Origin: an uncultured bacterium
GTDB lineage: Bacteria > Pseudomonadota > Alphaproteobacteria > Sphingomonadales > Sphingomonadaceae
Length of the DNA: 53,172 nt
Direction of reading: 5' to 3'
Assembly: GCA_903884945.1 (NCBI GenBank)
Contig: CAISGR010000034.1
Span: forward strand, 1-53,172
Part shown: positions 31,364 to 40,699 of the stretch, one piece after another
Layout of the letters: every line of letters begins with the position of its first letter
How positions within the stretch are numbered: the stretch's first letter is position 1
Position numbers and translations under genes: made by a program
The notes under the pieces: model-generated
What the model was told of the DNA's origin: nothing
Database searches by the model: none
What the model saw: only the letters and a program-made list of their open reading frames with translations

Positions 31364-32848
31364 ATGACATCTTTTGCCTCGCTGAAACGCGAATGGCTCG
31401 CAAATCCGCGTGCGGACATACTTGCGGGTATCGTCGTTGCATTGGCGCTGATCCCCGAAGCCATCGGCTTCTCGATCATCGCGGGCGTCGATCCGCGCGT
31501 CGGCCTTTATGCCTCCTTCTCCATTGCCGTCATCACCGCCCTTGTCGGCGGTCGCCCCGGCATGATTTCCGCTGCCACAGCCGCCATCGCGGTGCTGGTG
31601 CTTCCACTGATCCGCGACCATGGCGTCGAATATCTGTTCGCCGCCACGATCCTCATGGGCGTGATACAGGTCATTGCCGGATTCCTCCGGCTCGACATGC
31701 TGATGCAGTATGTGTCGCGGTCGGTGATTACCGGCTTCGTCAATGCGCTGGCGATCCTGATTTTCATCGCCCAGCTCCCACAACTGACGGGCGTGACCTG
31801 GGTGACATATGCGATGGTCGCTGGCGGCCTTGCCATCATCTACCTGTTCCCACGCATCACCAAGGCAGTGCCTTCGCCGCTGGTCGCGATCGTAATCCTG
31901 ACGGTCCTCTCGATTTATGGCGGGCTGAACGTCAACACGGTCGGGGACATGGGCAAACTGCCATCGTCGCTGCCTGCTTTCCTCATCCCCAACGTCCCTT
32001 TCACGCTGGAGACACTGCAAATCATTCTGCCCTTCTCGCTCACGATGGCCGCCGTTGGTCTGCTGGAGTCGATGATGACGGCGCAGATCGTGGATGACCT
32101 GACCGACACCGGATCGGACAAGCGCCGCGAAATGAAGGGCCAGGGCATCGCTAATTTCGCAACCGGATTCCTCGGCGGCATGGGCGGCTGCGCTATGATC
32201 GGCCAATCAGTCATCAACGTGAAGTCGGGTGGTTCAACCCGGCTGTCCACCTTCGTATCGGGCGTGTTCCTGCTATTCCTGATCGTGGTGCTTGGCCCAC
32301 TGGTGGCGCAGATTCCGATGCCTTCACTGGTCGCCGTGATGATTATGGTGTCGATCGGCACATTCAGTTGGCGCTCGATCAAGGATCTCCGCACCAATCC
32401 ATGGCAGTCCTCGATTGTCATGGTCGCCACCGTCGTCATCGTCGTATGGACGCATGACCTGGCGCAAGGTGTGCTGGCGGGCGTTATCCTGTCGGGCCTG
32501 TTCTTCGCCAGCAAGGTCAAACGCCTCTTCACCGTTGCGTCCGAGCTTTCGGCCGATGGCAATGCGCGCACCTATCGTGTTGCGGGCCAGGTGTTCTTCG
32601 CCTCGTCGGACAGTTTCACGTCCGCCTTCGACTACAAGGAGGTTCTCGATCGTGTCGTGATCGACGTGAGCAACGCCCATTTCTGGGACATTTCGGCGAT
32701 CGGCACGCTCGACAAGGCCATTCTCAAATTCCGCCGTGAAGGCACGGCGGTTGAGGTAATCGGTCTTAATGACGCCAGCGCCTCGATGGTCGAACGCTAT
32801 GCCATTCACGACAAGCCGGGTGCGGAAGCGCAACTCGGCGCGCATTGA
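31364..32848 (+). CDS. SulP family anion transporter with STAS domain (copy 1)
   Basis: 494 residues from ATG 31364. About ten to twelve membrane segments (residues 20-400) carry the SulP signature ([20 protein letters not shown]) and the [16 protein letters not shown] region; residues about 420-494 are a STAS domain ([34 protein letters not shown]). SulP carriers move sulfate, bicarbonate or other anions across the inner membrane; the substrate here is not clear. The universal stress protein gene follows after eleven bases. A very similar gene lies inverted at 37028-38512. Confidence 0.93.
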   Translation: MTSFASLKREWLANPRADILAGIVVALALIPEAIGFSIIAGVDPRVGLYASFSIAVITALVGGRPGMISAATAAIAVLVLPLIRDHGVEYLFAATILMGVIQVIAGFLRLDMLMQYVSRSVITGFVNALAILIFIAQLPQLTGVTWVTYAMVAGGLAIIYLFPRITKAVPSPLVAIVILTVLSIYGGLNVNTVGDMGKLPSSLPAFLIPNVPFTLETLQIILPFSLTMAAVGLLESMMTAQIVDDLTDTGSDKRREMKGQGIANFATGFLGGMGGCAMIGQSVINVKSGGSTRLSTFVSGVFLLFLIVVLGPLVAQIPMPSLVAVMIMVSIGTFSWRSIKDLRTNPWQSSIVMVATVVIVVWTHDLAQGVLAGVILSGLFFASKVKRLFTVASELSADGNARTYRVAGQVFFASSDSFTSAFDYKEVLDRVVIDVSNAHFWDISAIGTLDKAILKFRREGTAVEVIGLNDASASMVERYAIHDKPGAEAQLGAH

Positions 32849-32859
32849 GGAGAGAAGCC

Positions 32860-33711
32860 ATGACCAAGATACTCGCATGTATCGACGCCTCGGCCTACGC
32901 GGCCAGCGTTTGCGATCTCGCCGCCTGGGCGTCCAAACGCCTCGATTTACCCGTCGAGCTGCTCCATGTCGTGCAGCGCAAGGATGCCGTGGCAGAGCGG
33001 CATGATTTGAGCGGTGCTATCGGCCTGGGAGCCAGGACTGACCTTCTCGAAGAACTGACGAAACTGGAAGAGGCCGATGCCAGGCTTCAGGTCGAGCGTG
33101 GCCGCATCTTGCTTGCGACGATGGCTGAGCGCCTCCAGGCTGACGGTGCGAAAGCGATTGCCCCCCTGCACCGCCATGGCGGCATCGTGGAAACGATCCT
33201 GGAGCGCGAAAGCGATGCCCGCGTCATTGTCATTGGCAAACGCGGAGCCAGCCATGAGTTCGCATCCGATCATATCGGGTCGAAAATCGAACGGGTCGTG
33301 CGCGCCAGCGCCAAGCCCGTGCTGATCGCGTCCAGGGCAGTCGCGGAACCGCAATCGGTCATCCTTGCCTATGATGGCAGCAAGGCCGCCGATCGTGCGC
33401 TGGAGCGGGTTGCCAACTCACCCCTGTTCGATGGGCTGCCGGTCCATGTCGTCACAGTCGGTCCTGATGACGAAAAGCATCGCAAGCTGCTGGATAACGC
33501 GGGCGCTGCCCTGGCCGGTGGCCGGTCTGTCGAATTGACGGTCGTGCAAGGCAAGCCCGAGGATGCCATTGCCGAGGTGGTGGGCAAGGCCCCGGACGCG
33601 CTGCTGGTCATGGGAGCTTATGGGCATTCGCCCCTGCGTACCCTGATTGTCGGCAGCACCACGACGACGCTCATTCGCACGGTTCATGTGCCGGTGCTGC
33701 TGGTGCGTTGA
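32860..33711 (+). CDS. Tandem universal stress protein (UspA family, copy 1)
   Basis: 283 residues from ATG 32860 (GAGGAGAGAAGCC upstream). Two Usp domains: residues 1-145 (ILACIDASAYAASV, VIVIGKRGASHEFASDHIGS) and 155-283 (SVILAYDGSKAADRAL, LLVMGAYGHSPLRTLIVGST), the second with the GxxGHSxxR...GS ATP-binding pattern. It is coupled to the SulP gene and probably regulates or accompanies it under stress. Its paralogue is at 36163-37017. Confidence 0.93.
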   Translation: MTKILACIDASAYAASVCDLAAWASKRLDLPVELLHVVQRKDAVAERHDLSGAIGLGARTDLLEELTKLEEADARLQVERGRILLATMAERLQADGAKAIAPLHRHGGIVETILERESDARVIVIGKRGASHEFASDHIGSKIERVVRASAKPVLIASRAVAEPQSVILAYDGSKAADRALERVANSPLFDGLPVHVVTVGPDDEKHRKLLDNAGAALAGGRSVELTVVQGKPEDAIAEVVGKAPDALLVMGAYGHSPLRTLIVGSTTTTLIRTVHVPVLLVR

Positions 33712-33712
33712 C

Positions 33713-33972
33713 GTGGCGCTCGACCTCGACCTTTTTCGCGAGAAGCTGCTGCTGCTGTTGAGGCAGATGCTTCTCGCCCAGGAGGAGATGTCGAAAGGAG
33801 ACCGTGCGCCGGTCACGCTCAACAGGACAGCGTAGGCCGACTGTCGCGGATCGACGCCATGCAGGTGCAGGCCATGGCGCTTACCCAGCAACGTCGCCGC
33901 GCAAGCGAGCGTGCAGCTATCGACGTTGCCTTACGCCGGATCGAACAGGACGAGTTCGGCTATTGCGTTATG
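33713..33972 (+). pseudogene. Frameshifted, truncated TraR/DksA gene (copy 1)
   Basis: Starting at GTG 33713 the frame gives VALDLDLFREKLLLLLRQML and APVTLN, then hits TAG. Removing one base-pair deletion restores SVGRLSRIDAMQVQAMAL, matching the intact copy at 35822-36160. Homology ends at DEFGYCV, before the second half of the zinc finger, where the sequence changes to recombinase-derived DNA. The gene therefore has both a frameshift and a lost 3' end. Confidence 0.85.
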
Positions 33973-34036
33973 CACGCGCGGCGGGCGCCTTCCTGGCCTG
34001 GGGAGCGGAGCGTAGCGTCGCCTCGCTCGGCGCCGT

Positions 34037-34345
34037 ACAGCCCTTCATGTTGCGGCCAAGATCGAGGCGCTCGGGCGCGAGGTCAATGCGCCTAGCGTCA
34101 AGCAGCAGCTCGCCGGCGTACGCCACCTGTTCGACTGGCTGGTCACGGGCCAGGTCGTGCCGGTGAACCCGGCGACATCGGCGCGCGGACCGGCGCACAG
34201 CGTCCGGCGCGGCAAGACACCGGTGCTCGATCCCACGAAGGCGCGGGCATTACTGGACCCGATCGACGTAAACACGCCTGCGGGGTCGCGCGACCGTGCC
34301 TTGATCGGGCTGATAGTCTATTCGTTCGCGCGGCTCCGGCATTAA
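34037..34345 (+). pseudogene. Tyrosine recombinase (integrase) N-terminal fragment
   Basis: The frame reads VAAKIEALGREVNAPSVKQQ, LAGVRHLFDWLVTGQVVPVN, GKTPVLDPTKARALLDPID, DRALIGLIVYSFAR, then LRH and a stop. This is the core-binding domain and the very start of the catalytic domain of an XerC/D-like phage integrase. The catalytic Arg region and everything after it is missing. It is a scar of a past recombination event between the triad and the MFS gene, whose stop overlaps its own. Confidence 0.8.
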
Positions 34346-35577
34346 GCCGAGTGCGCTTCGAGGTTTTCCGGTGACCGGACGCGGGTATCGAGCCGGCGTG
34401 CGACGAAGGTGAGGACGATCGATGCGATCACGCACCATGCTGCCATCCAGAGAAGCTGGGTGGGCAGATCGATGCCAGCGTCGATCAAGGCGCCGGTGAG
34501 ACCGGGACCAACGGCGGTCGCTAGCACCATGCCCGACACGGTGATCGCGCGGATTCCGCCCAAGTGCGCCGTGCCGTAAACCTCTGGCCACAATGCGCCG
34601 AGCAGGGTCGATGTGAAGCCGTAGCTGACCCCGAAAAGCAGCATGAACAGGTAAATGCCCCACACGGGCGTTACCAAAGCGGCAACTAGGATCGCGACGA
34701 ATAGCGGGGCGAGAAAGAACGGCAGGATGCGCACCGCGCTGAACCGATCGATCAACGCGCCGCAGATCAGGCCGAAGACGATGGTGGTGACCGCCATCAC
34801 GGGGAAAGCCGCCGCAAATGCGAGTTTGTCGTAGCCGCGCAGGTCGATCAGGTAGCCCTGATGGAAGAAGATGGTGGTGCCGATGAAAGGCGGTGCCAGT
34901 ACGCCGGTTAGCAACATCCAGAAGGTCGGATCGCGCACCACTTCGGCTTGCGTCCAATCACGTACTACAGGCACATCTGCCAGCAGAGTCTCGCTTTGAG
35001 GCACGCGTTCGATCCGTAGCAGGAAGACGATCAGCGGAAAGGCGATGAGCAGGATGACGGCTGCCGCGAGTACCCAGGCACCCTGCCAACCGATCCGGGC
35101 ACTGACCAATACGAATGCGAGCGGCAGGATGGCTTCGCCGGTCTGGTGACCGGGTACGATCAGCGAGATGGCGCGACCGCGATTGGCCGAGAACCAGCGC
35201 CCCACAACCGTGTATGCCGTTTCTGTCATCATGCCCTGCCCGAACAGGCGCAGCAGGTAGAGCCCGATGGCCAGGCCGATCATGTTCGGCATGAACGGGA
35301 ATAGCAGGCAAGACACCGCCAGCGCCGGAAGGACGAAGAGCGCTACGCGCCATGCCGGCATGACATCGAGGAGGCGGCCCAGCCACGGCAGCGTCAACGC
35401 GCTGCCGAGTGTCGCCACCATGTAGAGGCCACCAAATGCTCCCCCCGACAGGTGGAAGGTTCGGCGGATTTCACTTCCCGACAGGCCGATGAAGAAGGTC
35501 TGACCGAAGGACGAGAACAGCGTGAGCAGGAATCCGCATGCGAGCCAACGGAAATTGGCGCGCAGAAAGGTAAGCAT
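34342..35577 (-). CDS. Major facilitator superfamily transporter
   Basis: 411 residues from ATG 35577 with twelve predicted membrane segments. The loop between segments 2 and 3 has LGRLLDVMPAWR and there is a central cytoplasmic loop around RIERVPQSETLLADVPVVRDW. Substrate cannot be read from the sequence; oxalate/formate-type and nitrate/cyanate-type carriers share this size. It is downstream of the cold-shock-like gene with eight bases between, so the 37-34 kb genes are probably one transcript. Confidence 0.88.
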   Translation of the reverse strand: MLTFLRANFRWLACGFLLTLFSSFGQTFFIGLSGSEIRRTFHLSGGAFGGLYMVATLGSALTLPWLGRLLDVMPAWRVALFVLPALAVSCLLFPFMPNMIGLAIGLYLLRLFGQGMMTETAYTVVGRWFSANRGRAISLIVPGHQTGEAILPLAFVLVSARIGWQGAWVLAAAVILLIAFPLIVFLLRIERVPQSETLLADVPVVRDWTQAEVVRDPTFWMLLTGVLAPPFIGTTIFFHQGYLIDLRGYDKLAFAAAFPVMAVTTIVFGLICGALIDRFSAVRILPFFLAPLFVAILVAALVTPVWGIYLFMLLFGVSYGFTSTLLGALWPEVYGTAHLGGIRAITVSGMVLATAVGPGLTGALIDAGIDLPTQLLWMAAWCVIASIVLTFVARRLDTRVRSPENLEAHSA

Positions 35578-35585
35578 GGAGAGCC

Positions 35586-35801
35586 TCAGTCGTCGGGCAG
35601 GAGGGATAGATTGTCCGCTTTGGGCCTGCCATCGCGCCCCTCAACGATGTCGAACGACCAACGCTGATGCTTGCGTATTTCAGCGTAGCCCGCACGGACG
35701 ACGGCTTCGATGTGCAGGAAAACCTTGGGTTGCTTGTCGTCGCGCGAGATGAAGCCATACTGCCCCTTCGCATCGACATATTTGACCGTGCCGGTCAGCA
35801 T
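35586..35801 (-). CDS. Cold-shock-domain-like small protein
   Basis: 71 residues from ATG 35801 (GAGAGGATC upstream). It begins LTGTVKYVDAKGQYGFISRDD and continues VFLHIEAV, matching the RNP1 (KGxYGFI) and RNP2 (VFLH) motifs of CspA-type nucleic-acid-binding proteins. The remainder is diverged from CspA. It probably acts as an RNA chaperone or transcript antiterminator in the stress cluster. Confidence 0.85.
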   Translation of the reverse strand: MLTGTVKYVDAKGQYGFISRDDKQPKVFLHIEAVVRAGYAEIRKHQRWSFDIVEGRDGRPKADNLSLLPDD

Positions 35802-35821
35802 GATCCTCTCCTTGTGGGATT

Positions 35822-36160
35822 TCAGGTGCCGCGGGCGCAATCGAGACAGGTCGGCGCTTCGGGGGCATGGTCGAGTCGAGTCTGAGCGATTTCCTCACCG
35901 CAGATGACGCACCAACCATAATCGCCGGCGTCGATGCGCTTGAGTGCGGCGTCGATTCGTTCGCGTTCCTGAGCGCGACGTCGCTGTGCGGCGAGTGCCA
36001 TCGCCTGGATTTGCATGGCATCGATCCGTGACAAGCGACCGACGCTTTCCTGGTCGAGCGTGACCGGGGCGCGTTCGGCTTCACCGAGCCGATCCTCATC
36101 GACCAGCGCCGCCCGCTTGGCGAGCAGTTGCTGCCGCACAATGTCGAGGTCGATATCCAT
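35822..36160 (-). CDS. TraR/DksA zinc-finger protein (copy 2, intact)
   Basis: 112 residues from ATG 36160. A coiled-coil N-terminus (LDIVRQQLLAKRAALVDEDR, QRRRAQERERIDAALKRID) and a four-cysteine zinc finger (CVICGEEIA ... CLDCA) define the DksA/TraR group, which binds the RNA polymerase secondary channel. It is linked to the universal stress protein with two bases between. The broken paralogue is at 33713. Confidence 0.92.
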   Translation of the reverse strand: MDIDLDIVRQQLLAKRAALVDEDRLGEAERAPVTLDQESVGRLSRIDAMQIQAMALAAQRRRAQERERIDAALKRIDAGDYGWCVICGEEIAQTRLDHAPEAPTCLDCARGT

Positions 36161-36162
36161 TG

Positions 36163-37017
36163 TCAGCGTACCAACAGGATCGGCACGTGAACGGTACGGA
36201 TCATCGTCGTCGTGGTGCTGCCGACGATGAGGGTGCGCAGCGGCGAGTGACCATAAGCTCCCATGACAAGAATGCCTTCGGCATGCCCCATCAGATAGTC
36301 GGGAATGACCTGTTCGGGCTTGCCGTCATCGACGAATGTATCGACCTCTAAACCTGCGCGGCGCAGCGGTTCCGCCGCCCGATCCAGGATGTCGCGACCG
36401 TCCGGTTTGCGGGCCTCGGCCGAGACCAGATGGACGGGCATGCCGCTGAACAGCGGTGACTCCGCGATCATCGCCACGGCACGGGTTGCGGCCATGCTGT
36501 CGTCGTATGCCACCACGACGGATCGGGGTGCCTGTTTGAACTCGCGCGGCGCGATCAGCACCGGCTTGTCGCTTGCACGCACCACGCGTTCGACCTTGGA
36601 GCCGATATGCTCCATCGCGAACTCTCCTGACGCCCCGCGCTTGCCGATAACGACCAGGCTGGCGTCGGCCTCCCGTTCGACGATCGTCTCTACGATGCCG
36701 CCGTGGCGGTGGAGCTGATGGACGGTAAAGCCCGCACTCTGGAGCCTGGCGGCTCCAGCCTCGAGAATGATGCGTCCCTCTTCGATCGCAAGACGCCCGG
36801 CAGCGGCATCGATACGAGTGAGTTCGTCGAGCAGTTCAGTTTTCGCACCGAGGCCGATGGCACCGCTGTGATCGTGCCGTGCCGCGACCGCGTCCTTGCG
36901 CTGGACAACATGAAGCAGCTCGATTTCAGCATCGAGTCCACGTGCTGCCCAACCTGCCAATTCCACCACGCTGGCAGCGTAGGTGGACGCATCTATGCAT
37001 GCCAATATCTTGGTCAT
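36163..37017 (-). CDS. Tandem universal stress protein (UspA family, copy 2)
   Basis: 284 residues from ATG 37017. Two Usp domains with the same key segments as copy 1 (ILACIDASTYAASV, VIGKRGASGEFAMEHIGSK, LVMGAYGHSPLRTLIVGST). The two copies share long identical runs, mostly in the first domain and at the C-terminus, and differ mainly around residues 180-235. It lies between SulP and TraR as in the first triad. Confidence 0.93.
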   Translation of the reverse strand: MTKILACIDASTYAASVVELAGWAARGLDAEIELLHVVQRKDAVAARHDHSGAIGLGAKTELLDELTRIDAAAGRLAIEEGRIILEAGAARLQSAGFTVHQLHRHGGIVETIVEREADASLVVIGKRGASGEFAMEHIGSKVERVVRASDKPVLIAPREFKQAPRSVVVAYDDSMAATRAVAMIAESPLFSGMPVHLVSAEARKPDGRDILDRAAEPLRRAGLEVDTFVDDGKPEQVIPDYLMGHAEGILVMGAYGHSPLRTLIVGSTTTTMIRTVHVPILLVR

Positions 37018-37027
37018 ATCTCTCTCC

Positions 37028-38512
37028 TTAGTGAGCGCCCAGCGCTGCTTCGGCACCGGGCTTGTCGTGGATTGCAAAGCGATCGATCATCGTCGTGCTA
37101 GCTTCATTGAGGCCCAGCACTTCAACGTGCGTGCCCTCGCGGCGGAATTTGAGGATGGCTTTGTCCAGGCTTCCGACCGCCGAGATGTCCCAGAAATGCG
37201 CAGCGGACAGGTCGATCACGACATTGTCGATGACTTCCTTGAAGTCGAAGGCATCAGCAAACCGTTCGGATGAGGCGAAGAAGACCTGCCCCGCGACGCG
37301 GTAGGTTCGCGTATTGCCGTCATCGTTGAGCTCGGACGTGACGTCGAACAGCCGCTTAACCTTGCTAGCGAAGAACAATCCTGAAAGGACGACACCAGCA
37401 ACGACGCCCTGTGCCAGATCGTGCGTCGAGACGACGACCAGGACGGTAACGAGCATTACGACGGAGGACTGCCAGGGGTGGCTGCGCAGGTTCTTGATCG
37501 ACCCCCAGGAGAAGGTACCGATCGCGACCATGATCATCACCGCAACCAGCGCGGGCATGGGGATGCGGGCAACCAGCGGACCCAGCACGACGATCAGGAA
37601 CAGCAGGATCACACCTGACAGGAAGGTCGAGAACCGGGTGTAGCCACCCGATTTGATATTGATGACCGACTGGCCGATCATCGCACAACCACCCATGCCG
37701 CCGAGGAAGCCGGTCAGGAAGTTAGCGATGCCTTGGCCCTTCATTTCCCTGCGCTTGTCCGATCCGGTGTCGGTCAAGTCGTCCACGATCTGTGCCGTCA
37801 TCATCGACTCCAGCAGACCGACCGCCGCCATCGTCAACGAGAAGGGCAGGATGATACGCAGCGTTTCCAACGTGAAGGGAACCTGTGGAATCCAGAACGA
37901 CGGCAGCGACGAGGGCAGCTTGCCCATGTCGCCGACCGTGTTGACCCGGATTCCGGCATAGATCGAGACGATCGTCAGAATGACGATCGCGACCAGCGGC
38001 GAGGGCACCGCCTTGGTCAGGCGCGGGAATAGGTAGATGATCGCCAGCCCTGCCGCGACCATCGCATAGGTTTCCCAGCCTACATTCGTGAGCTGGGGAA
38101 GCTGCGCGATGAAGATGAGGATCGCGAGCGCGTTGACGAAGCCGGTGATGACCGAGCGCGACACATACTGCATCAGCAGGTCGAGCTTCAGGAAGCCGGC
38201 AATGGCTTGGAGGATGCCCATCAGGATCGTGGCGGCAAACAGATATTCGACGCCATGGTCGCGGATCAACGGCAGGACGAGCACCGCGATCGCGGCAGTT
38301 GAGGCCGAGATCATGCCGGGGCGTCCGCCCACAAGCGAGATGATGACGGCGATGGAGAAAGAGGCGAAGAGCCCGACGCTTGGATCGACGCCAGCGATGA
38401 TCGAGAAGCCGATCGCTTCTGGAATCAATGCGAGGGCCACGACGATGCCGGCAAGAGCATCCCCCTTTGGATTGGAAAGCCAATCTCGTCGTATTGATGC
38501 GAAGTTGGTCAT
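37028..38512 (-). CDS. SulP family anion transporter with STAS domain (copy 2)
   Basis: 494 residues, exactly the length of copy 1 and collinear with it. The segments around residues 235-290 ([38 protein letters not shown]) are identical and most differences are conservative. It has a C-terminal STAS domain ([20 protein letters not shown]). Since both copies keep intact frames, both may be functional. Confidence 0.93.
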   Translation of the reverse strand: MTNFASIRRDWLSNPKGDALAGIVVALALIPEAIGFSIIAGVDPSVGLFASFSIAVIISLVGGRPGMISASTAAIAVLVLPLIRDHGVEYLFAATILMGILQAIAGFLKLDLLMQYVSRSVITGFVNALAILIFIAQLPQLTNVGWETYAMVAAGLAIIYLFPRLTKAVPSPLVAIVILTIVSIYAGIRVNTVGDMGKLPSSLPSFWIPQVPFTLETLRIILPFSLTMAAVGLLESMMTAQIVDDLTDTGSDKRREMKGQGIANFLTGFLGGMGGCAMIGQSVINIKSGGYTRFSTFLSGVILLFLIVVLGPLVARIPMPALVAVMIMVAIGTFSWGSIKNLRSHPWQSSVVMLVTVLVVVSTHDLAQGVVAGVVLSGLFFASKVKRLFDVTSELNDDGNTRTYRVAGQVFFASSERFADAFDFKEVIDNVVIDLSAAHFWDISAVGSLDKAILKFRREGTHVEVLGLNEASTTMIDRFAIHDKPGAEAALGAH

Positions 38513-38587
38513 GATGTCCCTGTTGATGATGGTGCGCGGGTTCGAGCCGCGATGAGATGTGATGAGTGCAATCCGCCCGTTACCGGC

Positions 38588-39868
38588 TCAGGCGGCGTCG
38601 GCGATCAATGTCGCCGCATTGCGGTCACGATCGGTGATGTAGTCTCGCGTCAGCGGAACGGTGTCGATCCGCTTCGCGAGCTGGATTTGAAAGTTCATGT
38701 GCCCCTGGTGGCGAAAGGCGCTCTCGCTTGCGGCCAGATAGAAGTCCCACATGCGGCAGAAGCGCTCGTCGTAAAGCACAGCAACCTCGGCACGGTGCGC
38801 AGCGTAGCGCGCCTGCCAGTCCGCCAGCGTCTTGGCGTAGTGAAGACGCAGGATCTCGATATCAGTCACCCAGAGCCCTGCCCTTTCGATGGCGGGCAGC
38901 ACCTCGGAAAGCGCGGGGATGTAGCCGCCTGGGAAGATATACTTGTCTATCCAGGGATTGGTGATGTCAGGCCCATCCTTTCGGCCGATCGAGTGGATTA
39001 CGGCGACACCGTCCTCGGTCAGCAAGCGGGCGATCTGTTGGAAGAAAGCGTCATAGTTGGGCAGGCCGACATGTTCGAACATGCCCACGGAGACGATACG
39101 CTGAAAGCTGCCCTTTACGTCGCGATAATCGATAAGCTGGAACCGTGCGCGCGAGCCGCGGGCCCGCTCATTGGCGATCTTGAGCTGTTCGGAGGAGAGG
39201 GTAACGCCGAGAACGGAGACGTTGGCGGACCGCGCCACTTCCAATGCCATGCCGCCCCATCCGCATCCGATATCCAGCACGCGCTGCTCGGGTTCGAGCA
39301 GCATCTTGGAAATAAGATGGCGCTTTTTGGCGAGCTGCGCCTCTTCGAGACTGACCCCCGGCTGCGCGTAATAGGCGCAGCTATACTGCATGTCGGGATC
39401 GAGGAAGAGTCGATAGAGATCGGACGAGAGGTCGTAGTGGTGCTCGACATTGCGTCGGGCGCGTACGCGTGAGTTCATCTGCTGCATACGCCTCCGCAGA
39501 CGCAGCGCCATGTTACCCATATTGGATTGCGACAATGCAAGCGCGGCCTGATTGCGAAAGAGAAGCGCGAACAGGTCGTTGAGGGTGCCGCGTACCAGCA
39601 CTAGCGCGCCGTCGACATAGGCTTCACCGAAGGCAAGGTCGGGATTTGCGGCAATTTTGCGAGCAGCGCTGGCGGTAAGGCCAATCACGACCTCCGCACC
39701 AGTACCGTCGCCGAAGCGGCAAAGGTCGCCGGTTACACCGTCGACGAAAGCTAGATTGCCTTCCGTCAGAATGCGCCGGAGCAGCACTGATAATCCCGTG
39801 CCAGGGTGGACATGATCGGATGTAAAACGGGGTTCTTGAACGTCGGATTGTACCGCGCAAAGCGTCAT
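38588..39868 (-). CDS. cfa: Cyclopropane-fatty-acyl-phospholipid synthase
   Basis: 426 residues from ATG 39868. The SAM-binding loop is VLDIGCGWGGMALEVA, followed by GVTLSSEQLKIANERA, DYRDVKG, VSVGMFEHVG and FFQQIARLLTEDGVAVIHSIG; the lipid-site segment HYDLSSDLYRLFLDPDMQYS is also present. It converts unsaturated membrane lipids to cyclopropane forms, a protection against acid and other stress. It lies 75 bases upstream of the SulP gene on the same strand and may head that operon. The intervening bases have a T-arm-like hairpin I do not accept as a tRNA. Confidence 0.94.
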   Translation of the reverse strand: MTLCAVQSDVQEPRFTSDHVHPGTGLSVLLRRILTEGNLAFVDGVTGDLCRFGDGTGAEVVIGLTASAARKIAANPDLAFGEAYVDGALVLVRGTLNDLFALLFRNQAALALSQSNMGNMALRLRRRMQQMNSRVRARRNVEHHYDLSSDLYRLFLDPDMQYSCAYYAQPGVSLEEAQLAKKRHLISKMLLEPEQRVLDIGCGWGGMALEVARSANVSVLGVTLSSEQLKIANERARGSRARFQLIDYRDVKGSFQRIVSVGMFEHVGLPNYDAFFQQIARLLTEDGVAVIHSIGRKDGPDITNPWIDKYIFPGGYIPALSEVLPAIERAGLWVTDIEILRLHYAKTLADWQARYAAHRAEVAVLYDERFCRMWDFYLAASESAFRHQGHMNFQIQLAKRIDTVPLTRDYITDRDRNAATLIADAA

Positions 39869-40362
39869 CGGCTTATAACCTCAACTGGCCGAACGCGGAC
39901 CGGACAGCACGTAGCTGTAACGGTCGAGTGTCAGCGATCAGATTGACAGGAAACAAACCACACGTGCGGCGACCTGAACGGTCTGCAAACATCACGGGGT
40001 TTGTCAGGTTATCCCGGGGATTGGCGCCGGGCCGAGCCACCCATCATTAAGACAGGTCCGGCGGATGCTCCTCCGATTAAAGTGCTCAGCCATCGATAGC
40101 AAGCGCAAATATCATGGCGTATATTTCGCCTGTTTAGCGCGCACGATTCTGATCCTTGGCCGGGTCCAAATCAGCTGATCGGCGAGTTTGATATCGGCGC
40201 ATCTCTTTCGATTTACCGTGATTTCAATGGGATAGTTGCGTGGTAGCTGTGCTAGTGGACTGCTTGTGTTTCGACTTCACGTTCGAAGGAACGGTCATTC
40301 AACTTGATCTATCAAGGTAGCGAACCTGTTTCTGATGCGTGAGTTGACAGGGTCGCGGCAGG
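39869..40362. other. Gene-free region containing the right inverted repeat
   Basis: Nearly 500 bases with no credible gene. It contains the 36-bp repeat at 40007-40042 and short palindromes such as TTCACGTTCGAAGGAAC near 40278-40294. Base composition drops in GC between 40080 and 40350. Promoters of the cfa and 40363-40677 genes presumably lie here and upstream respectively. Confidence 0.4.
40007..40042 (-). repeat. Right 36-bp inverted repeat
   Basis: Reverse complement of 31239-31274 with a single mismatch at the 21st base. It points toward cfa and lies 139 bases upstream of it. Confidence 0.6.
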
Positions 40363-40677
40363 TTATTTCAGCGCGCGCATCAGCGCGCGAAGTATGGCGA
40401 GAGACACCGTTGGTGCTACGGCATAACCTCGGCGTTTATCGCAGGTGACCGTCGCGGTGGGGAATACACCCGAAACGTCATAGCCAACCTTCAAGTTTGC
40501 TTCGGGCCAAGTGTCACTCACCAGTTTCCGGGCCGCCACCGCACTTGACAAATAGGCGGCCGATTCCGCCTGAAATATGCGCGCGATCATTTCATCTATG
40601 GCCGGATCGGGGCCATCGGCATCGTCGAGATGTCCGGTCATGGTGTCGATCTCGATAATTGATGGACGTCTCGCCAT
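40363..40677 (-). CDS. Hypothetical protein, 104 aa
   Basis: ATG 40677 with GGAGAGCGAG upstream. Acidic N-terminal half (DDADGPDPAIDEMIARIF) and a C-terminal half with YDVSGVFPTATVTCDKRRGY. No recognised domain. It follows the gene at 40700-41290 after 22 bases on the same strand, so they form a probable two-gene unit between the two halves of the island. Confidence 0.6.
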   Translation of the reverse strand: MARRPSIIEIDTMTGHLDDADGPDPAIDEMIARIFQAESAAYLSSAVAARKLVSDTWPEANLKVGYDVSGVFPTATVTCDKRRGYAVAPTVSLAILRALMRALK

Positions 40678-40699
40678 CTCGCTCTCCTAACCAGCAGCC

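Larger units (their letters stand above)
31239..40042. mobile_element. Candidate 8.8-kb unit with inverted ends
   Basis: Bounded by the 36-bp inverted repeats and holding two diverged, oppositely oriented SulP/Usp/TraR triads, an MFS transporter, a cold-shock-like gene and a cyclopropane synthase. There is no transposase inside, only a tyrosine-recombinase fragment at 34037-34345. Confidence 0.4.

Noticed and set aside
31330..31375. Fluoride-riboswitch-like words (GGCGCGATG...GCCAAACTG...AATGAC) before the first SulP gene
   Set aside because: The second stem cannot form, the spacing is wrong and the 3' segment overlaps the start codon.
38530..38560. T-arm-like GCGGGTTCGAGCCGCG, as at the end of a tRNA
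   Set aside because: The stem mispairs around the loop and no acceptor, anticodon or D arm is present.
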